43,943 nt of DNA from Apostichopus parvimensis (taxonomy: Eukaryota; Echinodermata; Holothuroidea; Aspidochirotida; Stichopodidae), in contig KN883429.1 in NCBI GenBank assembly GCA_000934455.1, forward strand, positions 9,099 through 53,041. Direction: 5' to 3'. Made by a program: the position numbers and the translations under genes. The number at the start of each line of letters is the position of its first letter. The first letter of the stretch is position 1. This document shows positions 1 to 10,974 of the stretch, piece by piece. Under the pieces are notes generated by a model that worked only from the letters and a program-made list of their open reading frames with translations, did not search any database and was not told where the DNA came from.

Positions 1-785
1 GGAAAACCTCTATGTTATCATTTCGTGTTGGTTTACTGTGTATTTGCCCATTTATATGCTGATAGGTGGCATTGTGCTACCCACACACAGCTGCATTCAA
101 GAATAGAAATTGAAATAGTGAAACCATCGTAAGGAAAAGAAAAAGAGAAACAACAGAATTGAAGGAAATGAGTATTCCTAAAACAGCTAGTTTTATTTGT
201 TGCTATGGATACCAAAAATTACTACTCAAAGTTTGGTTACATAAACCTTAGAATTGTCACTATTTTTTATGACACTAACTTATTCCCTGTTGATCTCTTC
301 AATACAAACAGTTTGATTGGCCAGAAACACTAACTTATTCCCTGTTGATCTCTTCAATACAAACAGTTTAATTGGCCAGAAACACTAACTTATTCCCTGT
401 TGATCTCTTCAATGCAGACACTTTTATTTGCCAGAAAAACTAACATATTCCCTGTTGATCTCGTCAATACAAACAGTTTGATTTGCAAAAAACACTAACT
501 TACTCCCTGTTGATCTCTTCAATGCAAACAGTTTGATTTGCCAGAAACACTAACTTCTTCCCTGTTGATCTCTTCAATACAAACATTTTGATTGGACAGA
601 AACACTAACTTATTCCCTGTTAATATCTTCAATACAAACAGTTTAAGTGGCCAGAAACACTAACTTATTTCTTTTGCTATTCAAATCAAAGAAAACTGCT
701 AGACTGGTTCCAAATTTTGATCTATATGCACATCTGGATGTTAGGTTTGTCACAGGCTACCAGAGGACAAGGACATTAATGTTAC
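1..785. other. OSBPL1A intron 5 (partial)
   Basis: No exon is recognisable. It is AT-rich; its main feature is the 55-bp minisatellite at 270-670. Confidence 0.7.
270..670. repeat. 55-bp minisatellite, about 7 copies
   Basis: The word CACTAACTTATTCCCTG recurs with small changes at 273, 328, 383, 438, 493, 548, 603 and 658, exactly 55 bp apart each time. Units differ mainly by substitutions, so length has been kept while bases drifted. It lies in OSBPL1A intron 5. Confidence 0.95.
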
Positions 786-983
786 CTCCAATAATTCCTT
801 CATTTGTGACGACTTAGCTACAGAGGTAGCTGTCTCGCTGGAATCGTTACGAATATCGACATCTGCTCCATTTTGTATAAGCAACACGGCCATGTCTCTG
901 TTGTCCTGTAGACTGGCTCGAATCAATGGTGTATTGCCGTTGGAATCAACACAGTTTACATCTGGAGGACAACGGCATCGAAG
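786..983 (-). CDS. OSBPL1A: OSBPL1A coding exon 5 (third ankyrin repeat)
   Basis: Encodes [11 protein letters not shown], then the ankyrin repeat [20 protein letters not shown] and on to MKELLE. The acceptor is ttctttccaaag|CTT and the donor GAG|gtaaca. The next exon, expected to resemble human VIYKALKRYEGPLW at the start of the PH domain, was not found in the remaining 785 bp, so it lies off the left edge. Confidence 0.9.
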
Positions 984-3900
984 CTTTGGAAAGAAAAATG
1001 TCCCCAGAAGGAGGAATGTAAACAAATTATATAATCCGTTTGATGTATACCAAATACTAACCCCCAAAAACTCCTCCAATTGCAAATTTAAAACATAAAT
1101 AGAGGGAATTCTTCATTGCTTTGGAAATGAGATATAGTATCAGTAAATTTGACATCTTTTTAACATAATCTAAGCATGCTGTATTTGGTTGGTTAGTATA
1201 GCAATAGACAATTTACACTTCAGTAGGGCAACCTAATTATGCAAAGAATGCCATTCTTTATTCTATCTTTAACAAAAAAAGCTGATAATTGACAGGTGAT
1301 TGTCAATATACACAAATAAACATGTTGTTGGTTACCATAGCAACAAATATCGCTTCAGCAGAGATGTAGTATCAGTCATTTTGGCATCTTTTTGATATAC
1401 TCCATAATGCTGTAATGGTTGGTTACCATAGCAACAGACACATTTCACTTGTGACGAAAAACTTATATATGCAAAGAATCCCATACTACTTCCCCATAAT
1501 CTCTCAAACCATAAATCTGTTTGTCAATGTACAGAAATTAACAAAGCTCTAACAAGTATCGCATCAACAAGATTCGTTTCGGATATCCAACACATAAAAA
1601 TCAGGATTTTGTCTGCAAACTATTTCATACATCACACAAATTAAACTGTAGCTCGGTACTAAACTTACCAGACCGAGGACTTTACCCATGTCTTTCTCGG
1701 CAACAGCGGACAGCAGCTGCTGTTCCCTAGCAACCAACTGCGTTCTGTCGATAGCTGTTGACAACCAATAATGAGAAGACACTAGGGTTTTAATTTCCTG
1801 TTCTCTCTTTCTTGGAGAGAATAAACTTGCATAATCAGCTGGTAGAGAAACACATTAGGTCAACAGACGTATTCAGGATTGCAAAAACTAACAGAAACAA
1901 AACATCTTGCATTTCGACAGATTGTCTAAGCTTTTAAAATGGTCAACGTTTAATCAGAAAAACAAACGGTATCACCTTGGGCTTCTCAGTTATCTCCCTG
2001 AAGCATGATAGTAATCAAGTTCTCCTATTACTCTAAGAGAGCATTTTTCTATTCTGTAGCCGTCCACCACTTACTACTCACCTGTTTGAAATTTCACACA
2101 ATGATCAAAAAATGCAAAAATTGAAAGATTAATTATTGAGACACTACCATGGACCACATGCTTTTGTAAGATGAAAGAAGTATGCAGTGATTTATTTTGT
2201 TGCAAAATCTCTTGGACAAGAAGATCATCAAAAGGGTTAATTTTGATGTCATCACATACAGGTCATTATTGTAATACTTTCTGGCCGTTGCGTCCTTTTG
2301 CAGGAACCACGAAAATAGACTTTTATTTAAAATACACCCCTTTCAATAGATTCCCTCAAGTATTATCATTTTAGAATTCCTCTATTCCCAATACGGCCAA
2401 TTAGCTGATAATCATAATTATACTAATTACGAACAAAAGCCTTATCAGCCATCACTCTTATACAAGAAAACTAGACTCAGCTGGTTGCAATATTCAATTG
2501 TTTACTTCCCAATAAATTGCTATCATTTTTCTCTCAGTTTTCTTGTTATTTATTTATTTTTATTCATAGGTGCCATGCTCTCTGCTCCATATCTCCTCTG
2601 ATCAATATGAAACTCGGATGCTGAGAGGAGTCATTGAGTTGGGTTTTCAGTGTTTGACATGAACCTGACAAGGAGGGCGGCATAGATGCACCATTGGCAG
2701 GAGAGCAATGTGGTATATGAGTAAAAATTCAAGGGCACCATGGTGCAAAATTTCCTCTCCTAAACCACTGATAAACAACAAGAACTTTCAGGTGCTGCAA
2801 CTATTTTCTTATGATAAATAAGAGGGGTTTTTTATTTCTTTTTTCTTATATTGTTAAGACAGACTCCAAGACTAGAGCTAATACCAGTTGAATACTGAAG
2901 AAGCCAATGAATTCATATTTTAACTTGTAGAATAACATGAGCATTGATGACACAATGATGAGCACAATGTAGCATTTTATGTCATCAGTAAAGTCATAAT
3001 TTGATGGACACAACTGCAAATTTTCTATAACATCTGAACATCAACCATATTGTAGCTCAATTGAGTTTTGCTCCTCTGTCACAACACTGTCCTCACTGTT
3101 ACTGTCCTGAAATAATGGAAGCTTGTCAGTATTACTTCCACAAGTAAATACTTCCTTTGGAGGTAAAAACATATTCAAAGAACTTCCCTTTAGCCTCATT
3201 TTGAAAAGACATGACCTTGGCCACATTTCCCCCCTTCAAAAAATCTCCCAAATATGTACAGACATGACCAACACTGTCTAATATCCAGCAAAGGCAAAAA
3301 AAAAATATTTTAGTCATTGTCACTGACAGATTCCATCATCCACAGCATTGCAACAATAAACTTTTAATTTATATCAATTGAGTAACAGACCCCCATCAGG
3401 CATGCTCCATTTACTTTGCTATTAAATGCAGGCAAATCTGACTCAGAAGCCCATTCTGCAGAAAAAGTTTTAACAATATCCCTTAAACTGTAAATGAACA
3501 CTTTAATTGATGTCAAAACCTGAGCACTGCTTTACTACATGATTAAACTTATTAGTGGGAAAGGCTAACTTCCACCAGTGACAAAGCTTGACCTTATTTG
3601 ACCTCAAACAAACAAGCACCGATAAGAGTCTGTTAATGAAAAGGTACAAAGACTGCTGCTGAGAAATTACCGTATACTGAAACCAATTTCATGTTTTCCC
3701 CCTGAAACATGCTCATGATGACCTCTGAACTATGGGTTTTTTCTGTATTGCATATTGTAACAACTTCACAGACTGAATTATGTTTACAGTTAGGTTGCTG
3801 AAAATCAGAACAAGCCTCTAGGAGAGATGCAGGTCAGAAGCGTTCTTTCTTTTGGCTGATTACTGCTTCATATGACCTTCGACCTTACATTATTGTGCCC

Positions 3901-6900
3901 TCTCTTTAACCCACTATCAGTTGAATATTATTACTAACTCTGGTCAAAATTAGTTCCACACCAAATGAAGGTCTATTTGACAAATATTTCAGTTTAATTA
4001 CCACATGAAACAACCTTTGACCTCTTATTCTTCTACAGCTGTTTGTGCCCCTTCACCAACTGACCCACTGCCATAAGATTTCATCCAGATCAGCTCAAAA
4101 CCCTAGGAGATGGATTGGATTTCATGTTTGAACCTGTCTTGACCTCAAGTGACCTTTGACCTACTTTATGTGTACATTTTAATAAAGCCCTGGACATGGG
4201 CAACAGCTTGTACAACTTTCGTCAAGACCAAGCAAATGGCATACGAACAGCAGTTTTTCACTGATCAGATAGACAGATGGGTTCATTGAGCCCTGGTTTT
4301 TGTGTTGAAAATGTTGTTCTATGCAAATTGCCATTTATGGTAAGTGTTTACAAAGGTTATTGACCAGTATGCAATTCATTCTCCTCTCTATTCGATATGC
4401 TTTAATTTAAAAAATATAGTGAACAAAGCAAAATTGACTTGTGACAAGTCACATGCAGAAGATGGTATGCTCAATTGAAGTTTATTAGTTTTCTACCAAA
4501 GTAAACTTGAAGCAAGTAAGTGCAATGTTATAGATGCAGAACTATATAAAGACTTTTTTTTCTTCAAAGTGTAATTCAATTTTCTATTGCTATTGTTTAC
4601 GTCGTACAATCTCTAGTGGAAGTTTGAGCAGTACCTAATCCAGGGTCAAAACTAAAGGAAAGCGAAATCATTTTTTTCTTGCCCAGTTTACATCCATATC
4701 ATCTTTCCTGCTTGCCTTTCACTTTTGGTACCAACATGTATAAACTTTCAATTTAACATCTCTACAAAATGACATGTAAATATTACATGGAAATTTCACC
4801 CAAACGCTTCATTTAAATTTATCTGCACAACAAACAGGAAGTTTCCCCTGAATCAGTCTTGTAAGCAAGCTTTCCAGTAATTCTGCACCTCTCCATTCAA
4901 CATATTGTAGTGCTTGGAGCTAGCTAACAAGCAACCACCTTCTTTCCCACACAATTCCACACAGTATAATACTTTATCATAACGTCAATCACCACTTTCA
5001 CCTCTCCATTCAACATATTGTAGTGCTTGGAGCTAGCTAACGACCAACCACCTCCTTCACCACACAATACAACACAGTATAATACATTATCTTAACGTCA
5101 ATCACCTCTTTCACCTCTCCATTCAACATATTGTAGTGCTTGAAGCTAGCTTACAAGCAACCACCTCCTTCACCACACAATTCAACACAGTATAATACTT
5201 TATATTAATGTCAAAAACCACTTTCACCTCTCCATTCAACATATTGTAGTGCTTGGAGCTAGCTTGCAAGCAACTACCTCCTTCACCACACAATTCAACA
5301 CAGTATAATAGTTTAAGTTAACTTATGGGAAATCACCTCCTTCACATCTCCATTCAACATATTTTAGTGCTTGCAGCTAGCTAACAAGCAACCACTTCCT
5401 TCACCACATAATTCAACACGGTATAATACTTTATCTTAATGTCAATCACCACTTTCACCTCTCCATTCAACATATTGTAGTGCTTGAAGCTAGCTTACAA
5501 CCAATCACCTCTTTCACCACACAATTCAACACGGTATCATATGTTGAGTTAACTTATGGGAAATCACCTCCTTCACCTCTCCATTCACCATGTTGTAATG
5601 CTTGGAGCTAGCTTACAACCAATCACCTCCACACAATTCAACACGGTATCATATGTTGAGTTAACTTATGGGAAATCACCTCCTTCACCTCTCCATTCAC
5701 CATGTTGTAATGCTTGGAGCTAGCTTACAACCAATCACCTCTTTCACCACACAATTCAACACGGTATCATAGTTGGAGTTAACTTATGGGAAATCACCTC
5801 CTTTACCTCTCCATTCACCATGTTGTAATGCATGGAGCTAGCTTACAACCAATCACCTCTTTCAGCACACAATTCAACACAGTATAATGGCCTGAAAGTT
5901 AGATCTTACCGGCAAGCATCTTCTTAACCTCTTCATCGGTGGCAAGACCCTGAGCAGTGAGTCCTTCACAATTGAGTGTGTGAACATCTGCATTAAACTC
6001 CAGCAAGACTCGGACTATTTCCTAGACAAATAAACAAGAAAGAAAAAGTGATATCTTTTGTACCATTTTATTCATGTTATGACAGTCTCCATAACTTTTT
6101 TTCATAAAAAGACAACTCTTGCCATACTTGGTGTATCTATAAACTGGCACAACGCTATGACAATGTAGCCATGACAATGAGGACACTAAGTTTAACTACT
6201 TTTACAGGTATTCCAAGAAATGTTTAAACATTTCTTAACCTTCATGTAGTCCCTCAATATTCTTTTCTTAAAAGGAAACAAGTTTGCTTTCTATGGATAA
6301 TTGCTGTATTTAAAGTGTCATAACGCATTTCTTAAATTGTGCAATGAAGATGTGGCAACTTAGCTAAAATAATCCCGCAAATTTATATAAACTACCTCGC
6401 CCGTGATACGAGTAATCATAGAAAGCAATTGAGAATACCTAAAGTTCAAAGGTCATGTTATGCACCTTTGACATAGTAGAGCCACTTTCCCTATACTTTG
6501 GCTCGCAACATCAGAATATGATGTTTTAAGCCCTGATTTTAGCGGCTGGGTACCTATTTGAGGAGAGGAGGGGGAGGAGCGAGGAATTAAAACAAAACAT
6601 TCCAGTCATTAACACATTTACACACCAAACCAGAGGAAATAATAAGTATTCTTTTGAATACAAAAGTGAAAGAAAGCTGCAAAGAATTGATTTCCTTCCT
6701 CCTTCTCTCCCCCTCCCCCCCCCCATTCCGCTTCCCCTGCCCAGCCCCCAATACTCTGTACAGGGAATAATATATCAGGTATTGCAAAATGCTATGCAGT
6801 TAACTGAGCAAATTGCTATACAACTGCAAAGATGTATAGCAGGTTCTGTACACAGGAACCGTAGTATTTTATAAAGGAATGTATCAGAACCTTTAGAACT

Positions 6901-9900
6901 GCTATGTGGTCCCGAAAACCGTCTCAACCAAGAACTACGTAGATCAGGCTTTCTCGGTTGCTGCACCGAAGCTTTGGAACGACCTACCACACGACATAAA
7001 GACTGCCAAATCTCTCGCCAGATTTAAGAAAATTTTAAAAACACATCTTTTTAGTTTTTCAACGTGATTTTGTCACTTTTATAAACTCGTGTTTTTATCT
7101 AGACTTTTACTTTTGTACAACTCTTTGTCATGTGCTTATCCTTTGTTTTGTTTTTTATAGGTTTTGGTCTGTTTTATAGTCTTCTCACCTTTTTTAAGGT
7201 ATGTGTTTTCGAGACTTTTTATTCCTTTGATTTCTCTGTCTTTTTATTTGTTTATTTGTTTTAGGTCTTGTAAAGCGCCTAGAGGCCTTTTGGTATTTGG
7301 CGCTATATTACGAACTTACTTATTATTATTATTATTATATACAATATTCGAGTAAGTTAGTACCCTGCTCTTCATATTACCAACATGTTTGGGACACTGT
7401 GCACACCATTCTGGGAAACCTGATATAAACCTCATGGTACCAATGACAAATGCTGCGGTAATTTCAGTATGTATTTTCAGAGGATATTAAACTATCCTAG
7501 AACAAATATCATTCAGTATCAGTCTAACAGAGATATGACCTTCAACCGTGAAAATCTATTTCTGGATTACTTAATTAGTAACTTTGAATGACTGATGAAG
7601 AGCAATGATTAATGGAAGAAAAATGTTTACTCTAGAAATTGATTGAAACTGATTGGGCAATTATATGACCTTTAAATATTCAAGTTCATCAATGGTTAAT
7701 TAGGTATGTATCTGGGATAACTGTTACCAACTGTTACCAACTGTTCACCTGACATCTGTTACAATATTATCAGTCCAACCAAGGTTAATTGGAGGGATTA
7801 TGTCAAAATAAACAATCCAATTTTCTATTTTCCAATGAAAATCAGCTCTTTCCTTGATTAATTCTTCATATCTTTATATACCACCTTTGTAAATGACACC
7901 CGGCACAGATATTTTCCATTCTGGAATATCATGGTTATAATAAAACATTTCCTTCACTACGAGTGTTGCACTCAAAGGTTTCGGTTAGAGCTAGTAGTCG
8001 CAATTTGCTTAAATATTGTACCCACAGTTTGGTTAGTGCTGTACTCAAAATCTCTTACAATGGTACTCAGAGTCCTTATAGTGTTGTACTCACAGTTCGG
8101 TTAGTGTTGTTCTGACAGTTCGGTTAGTGTTGTACTAATAGTTCAGTTAGTGTTGTACTAACAGTTCAGTTAGTCTTGTACTAACAGTTCAGATAATGTA
8201 GTATTCACAGGTCATTAGGGAAGGCTCGCAAATTTAAACTGACGATCATCGCCAGCCCAGCCAGCAGCACACCACTGGTCATTATGCAGCCTGCATATCG
8301 CTCACGCTAGAGTGCACACATCCACAGAGCCTCCATGAAAGTAATGAGCATCCAGTTACCAACATAGAAGCGCTGCTATTGTATGTAAACAAAAGCTGTA
8401 CTTGGCTTTTCCTGGTCTGTGGTTTTCACCTAACAATAGCACTCTGACCACAGTAGAAGGAGATTTATTTCAAGGAGTTGAAATCATGATACATCGTTTT
8501 CGTATTGAATGTGTCAAAATACTTTCTGACTTCTTTTCCTGTTCAAAGGATTCTCATTCACTAACACTGATCCATCTCATTTCTTTTGCTGTAGCCAACG
8601 AAACATTTTTATCTTCTAGATGATGTTTTGATTCATGTAGAAGTAAATAGTTATACCACATGTTGTGTATTTTTAATTGATTGTGTAAGACTTATATACA
8701 AATATGCGACGAAAAACCTAGAACCAATCAACTGAAATAGAAAGCACTTGTTTGCTTTCGCCAAGGGGGCCCTTTATTTTAATCATGTATTTTTTTTCGT
8801 CACTTTTTCACTGGTTAGGCTAGATTTCGCCATTGACTTAGTGTGGTGTTAGGCTACCATGTGGTCTGCGTTTTGTGGGGAGTTAAGAAAAAGTATGTGA
8901 GTGCAGGTGTCTTTGTTGTCACCAAACAGCTGGTTCTGGTAGCCAATAGCAAGTGCTTTGTTCTCATAGTTATAGCTACTGTATACGTTCGTGATTCAAG
9001 CGCAAATATTGAAATTCTCAAGATTTATTATTTTTTCATTTGATTATTGCATATAAGGAAACACTGACAAGGAAATTTACGGGATGTTAAGACGGATTAT
9101 AGACGTGATAACTAAAAATCAATAATCGCAATAATTCGGTAAGAGTTGTACTCACAGTTCAGTTAGTGTTGTACTCACAGTTCAGTTAGTGTTGTACTCA
9201 CAGTTTGGTTAGTGTTGTACAAACAGTTCAGTTAGTGTTGTACTCACAGTTCAGTTAGTGTTGTACTCACAGTTCGGTTAGTTCTGTACTAATAGTTCAG
9301 TTAGTGTTGTACTCACAGTTCAGCTAGTGTTGTACTCACAGTTTGGTTAGTGTTGTACTAACAGTTCAGTTAGTGTTGTACTAACAGTTCAGTTAGTGTT
9401 GTACTCACAGTTCGGTTAGTTCTGTACTAATAGTTCAGTTAGTGTTGTACTAACAGTTCAGTTAGTGTTGTACTAACAGTTCGTTAGTTTTGTACTAACA
9501 GTTCAGTTAGTGTTGTACTCACAGTTCAGTTAGTGTGTACTCACAGTTCAGTTAATGTTGTACTAACAGTTCAGTTAGTGTTGTACTCACAGTTCGGTTA
9601 GTGTTGTACTCACAGTTCGGTTAGTGTTGTACTCACAGTTCTGTTAGTGTTGTACTCACAGTTTGGTTAGTGTTGTACTAACAGTTCAGTTAGTGTTGTA
9701 CTAACAGTTTGTTAGTTTTGTACTAACAGTTCAGTTAGTGTTGTACTCACAGTTCTGTTAGTGTTGTACTCACAGTTAAGTTAGTGTTGTACTCACAGTT
9801 CAGTTAGTGTGTACTCACAGTTCAGTTAATGTTGTACTAACAGTTCAGTTAGTGTTGTACTCACAGTTCTGTTAGTGTTGTACTCACAGTTCGGTTAGTG

Positions 9901-10909
9901 TTGTACTCACAGTTCGGTTAGTATTGTTCGGTTAGTGTTGTACTAACAGTTCGGTTAGTATTGTACTCACAGTTCGGTTAGTATATGCTGCTCTGTGCAA
10001 CGGTGACTCTCCCGAAGAATTAAGAGCATTCACATCACAGCCGGCCTCCAAAAGCAAGCTCGCAACTTCAACGTGACCAAAATAAGCGGCAAGATGTAGC
10101 GGAGTCCAACCTTTATTGGCTTTACTTTCACCTGAAACAGACAAGAGAAAAGAGTAATCATGGTGCAATGAAAGTCATAGCTTGGACATTACAGATTATG
10201 GTACAATGTGCTTACAGCTTACAATCAGACATTAATGAATGTAAATAATTTGTATGCTATAATGTGTATCTTTCGGGAATGGTTAGGTTTAAAAGTTTGA
10301 ATTGCAATTTGATACAAGTATTTCCACATTATACCTGTCTTACAAGTAAAGAGAGATCACTGTTTTCATAAATAGAGAGGACGTTTAACTGAACATGTAT
10401 TTCTGATCACATTAATCACACCCCTCCCGCACACCCATGCCCAACCGCCCCCCCCCCACCCCCCCTTCTCTTTTCATATTTTGGTTTAGTCCCTTTCTTC
10501 TTTTACTGATTTTACTGATTGGCTCTGGTAAACATATTGATACGGTCTGGTACCTACGAGACAACTGAGGCAGTCCTCCGCTGAAACTTACATATAAATC
10601 AATGTCTAAGCATAAACACCATTACTTTCTTCCCAACTGTCCTGGTCTTCCCAGAATGCACTTTTGAGTAAGACCCACAGACAGACATACATAATATAAA
10701 TTTTTGCATAAATTGCAAGCAAGGTAGCAGATGAAGAAGGGAATGGATAAAAGTTGCAGCATGGGGCTGGTACCTCTACAGTTAACATCTAATTCAATTT
10801 CTCCGGCCCCTCTTCGCAGGATAAGGTCTTTGACTGCTTTGGCATCTCCGTTCCTTGCGGCTAGAAGAAGCTTTTCTTTAATAGTTAGGCCCTCATCATG
10901 GTCTTGCAT
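786..10909 (-). CDS. OSBPL1A: Oxysterol-binding-protein-related protein 1 (ORP1L) orthologue, N-terminal ankyrin part, partial at left edge
   Basis: Coding exons in transcript order are 10909-10774, 10131-9971, 6021-5910, 1754-1669 and 983-786. All introns are GT-AG and phases join without a break (phases 1, 0, 1, 0, 0), giving 231 codons. The protein starts [20 protein letters not shown] and lines up with human ORP1L along its length: [49 protein letters not shown] and PPDVNC. Ankyrin repeats lie at about residues 53-84, 86-118 and 180-212. In human ORP1L these repeats bind Rab7 on late endosomes, and the later PH, FFAT and sterol-binding domains sense cholesterol and contact the ER; those exons are not in this window. 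The start codon has A at -3. An acceptor-like TAG at 10919-10921, just upstream, suggests a spliced 5' UTR whose first exon I could not place. Confidence 0.93.
1129..1565. repeat. Imperfect tandem duplication of about 232 bp
   Basis: GAGATATAGTATCAGT at 1129 and GAGATGTAGTATCAGT at 1361 begin two diverged copies. Both carry the ATTTGACATCTTTTT-like stretch, a GGTTGGTTA block and ATGCAAAGAATSCCAT. The repeat fills most of OSBPL1A intron 4 (984-1668), and nothing else is seen in that intron. Confidence 0.8.
1331..1435. promoter_or_regulatory. Two RFX-type X-box palindromes
   Basis: GTTACCATAGCAAC occurs twice, at 1331-1344 and 1422-1435. It fits the RFX X-box pattern GTNRCC-N2-RGYAAC exactly. 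A decayed version (GTTAGTATAGCAAT) lies near 1194. The sequence match is clear; regulatory function is not shown. Confidence 0.45.
1669..1754 (-). CDS. OSBPL1A: OSBPL1A coding exon 4
   Basis: Short 86-nt exon encoding [20 protein letters not shown] and KDMGKVLGL, matching the human AVERTQQRKLEELLLAAARE segment between ankyrin repeats. The acceptor is caacag|CT and the donor CTG|gtaagt. Confidence 0.9.
1755..5909. other. OSBPL1A intron 3
   Basis: This 4.2-kb intron has no recognisable exon. At 3540-4180 it has scattered TGACCT words (for example TGACCTTTGACCT near 4150), which resemble the TGACCT-rich repeat at 10975-11965. At 4886-5890 it has a minisatellite. The rest is AT-rich with no feature I can name. 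Confidence 0.6.
4886..5890. repeat. 113-118-bp minisatellite, about 9 copies
   Basis: CACCTCTCCATTCAACAT or a close variant starts units at 4886, 4999, 5112, 5225, 5343, 5456, 5574, 5686 and 5804. Spacing is 113 bp for one subtype and 118 bp for the subtype carrying TTAACTTATGGGAAATCACC; one unit is 112 bp. The array ends about 20 bp from the donor of OSBPL1A exon 3. Confidence 0.95.
5910..6021 (-). CDS. OSBPL1A: OSBPL1A coding exon 3
   Basis: Encodes [20 protein letters not shown] and the following linker, ending DEEVKKMLA. The acceptor is tttgtctag|G and the donor G|gtaaga. A 113-118-bp minisatellite ends about 20 bp beyond the donor, inside the intron. Confidence 0.92.
6885..7345 (+). mobile_element. 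5'-truncated LINE, 3' end of the reverse-transcriptase ORF
   Basis: In one frame this reads [20 protein letters not shown], then [20 protein letters not shown] and [12 protein letters not shown], followed by a stop near 7065. The pattern [14 protein letters not shown]...LxxFKxxLKTHLF is the usual C-terminus of CR1/Jockey-like non-LTR retrotransposon ORF2 proteins. The 3' tail has GTAAAGCGCCTAGAGG and GGCGCTATATTACGAA and ends in a (TTA)n microsatellite, also typical of CR1-like elements. The rest of the element is missing. Confidence 0.85.
7960..8215. repeat. 23-bp minisatellite, outer degenerate block
   Basis: About 8 recognisable units of the same repeat as at 9131-9985 (GTTGTACTCACAGTTCGG type) lie at 8018-8215. 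Decayed traces extend to about 7960. Units become more irregular toward the left, as expected for the old edge of an array. Confidence 0.85.
8216..9130. other. Unclassified 0.9-kb segment between the two 23-bp blocks
   Basis: Non-repetitive sequence splits the minisatellite in two. I see no inverted termini, target duplication, poly(A) or convincing ORF. It could be an insertion into the array or original intron sequence between two expansions. Confidence 0.4.
9131..9985. repeat. 23-bp minisatellite, about 37 copies, containing the exon 2 splice donor
   Basis: Units read AGTTCAGTTAGTGTTG + TACTCAC on the plus strand, with variants CTAAC or CTAAT for CTCAC and CGG, CTG or TGG for CAG. On the gene's strand a CTCAC unit reads CCGAACT|GTGAGTAC, which is the exon 2/intron 2 boundary itself. 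About 22 units have the intact GTGAGT form, including the real donor at 9970-9965. A unit missing two bases (TAGTGTGTACTCAC) recurs 274 bp apart (about 9531 and 9805), showing a 12-unit higher-order duplication. Confidence 0.97.
9971..10131 (-). CDS. OSBPL1A: OSBPL1A coding exon 2, ending inside a 23-bp minisatellite
   Basis: Encodes most of ankyrin repeat 1 and the start of repeat 2 ([20 protein letters not shown], then [13 protein letters not shown]). The acceptor is ctgtttcag|G. The donor is ACT|GTGAGT at 9970-9965. It was chosen because joining to exon 3 gives [11 protein letters not shown] against human RKELVMLLLEY. The last nine coding bases, AACCGAACT, are identical to part of the tandem repeat unit that fills the adjoining intron. 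Confidence 0.9.
10132..10773. other. OSBPL1A intron 1 (within coding sequence)
   Basis: 642 bp, AT-rich apart from a C-rich tract at 10448-10466. No other feature seen. Confidence 0.7.
10774..10909 (-). CDS. OSBPL1A: OSBPL1A coding exon 1
   Basis: Holds the start codon (10909-10907) and 45 codons plus one base. The donor is G|gtacca. A good acceptor (ttgtag) ends at 10919, so this exon probably starts at 10918 and its 5' UTR continues in an unplaced upstream exon. Confidence 0.88.
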
Positions 10910-10974
10910 GTTTTCATACTACAAGAAAACAATATATTCAATGTTAAAGAGAGTAGAGCAGCAAAGCAAAAAGG

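Larger units (their letters stand above)
6022..9970. other. OSBPL1A intron 2
   Basis: Contains a C10 run at 6715, a LINE 3' end (6885-7345), and the 23-bp minisatellite in two blocks (about 7960-8215 and 9131-9985). The 0.9 kb between the blocks has no terminal repeats or homology that I recognise. Confidence 0.6.

Noticed and set aside
8216-9130. Transposon inserted in the 23-bp array
   Set aside because: No inverted termini, target duplication or coding remnant could be found, so only the segment is listed.
9131-9985. CRISPR-like array
   Set aside because: Direct repeats of 23 bp without unique spacers in a eukaryotic intron; it is a minisatellite.
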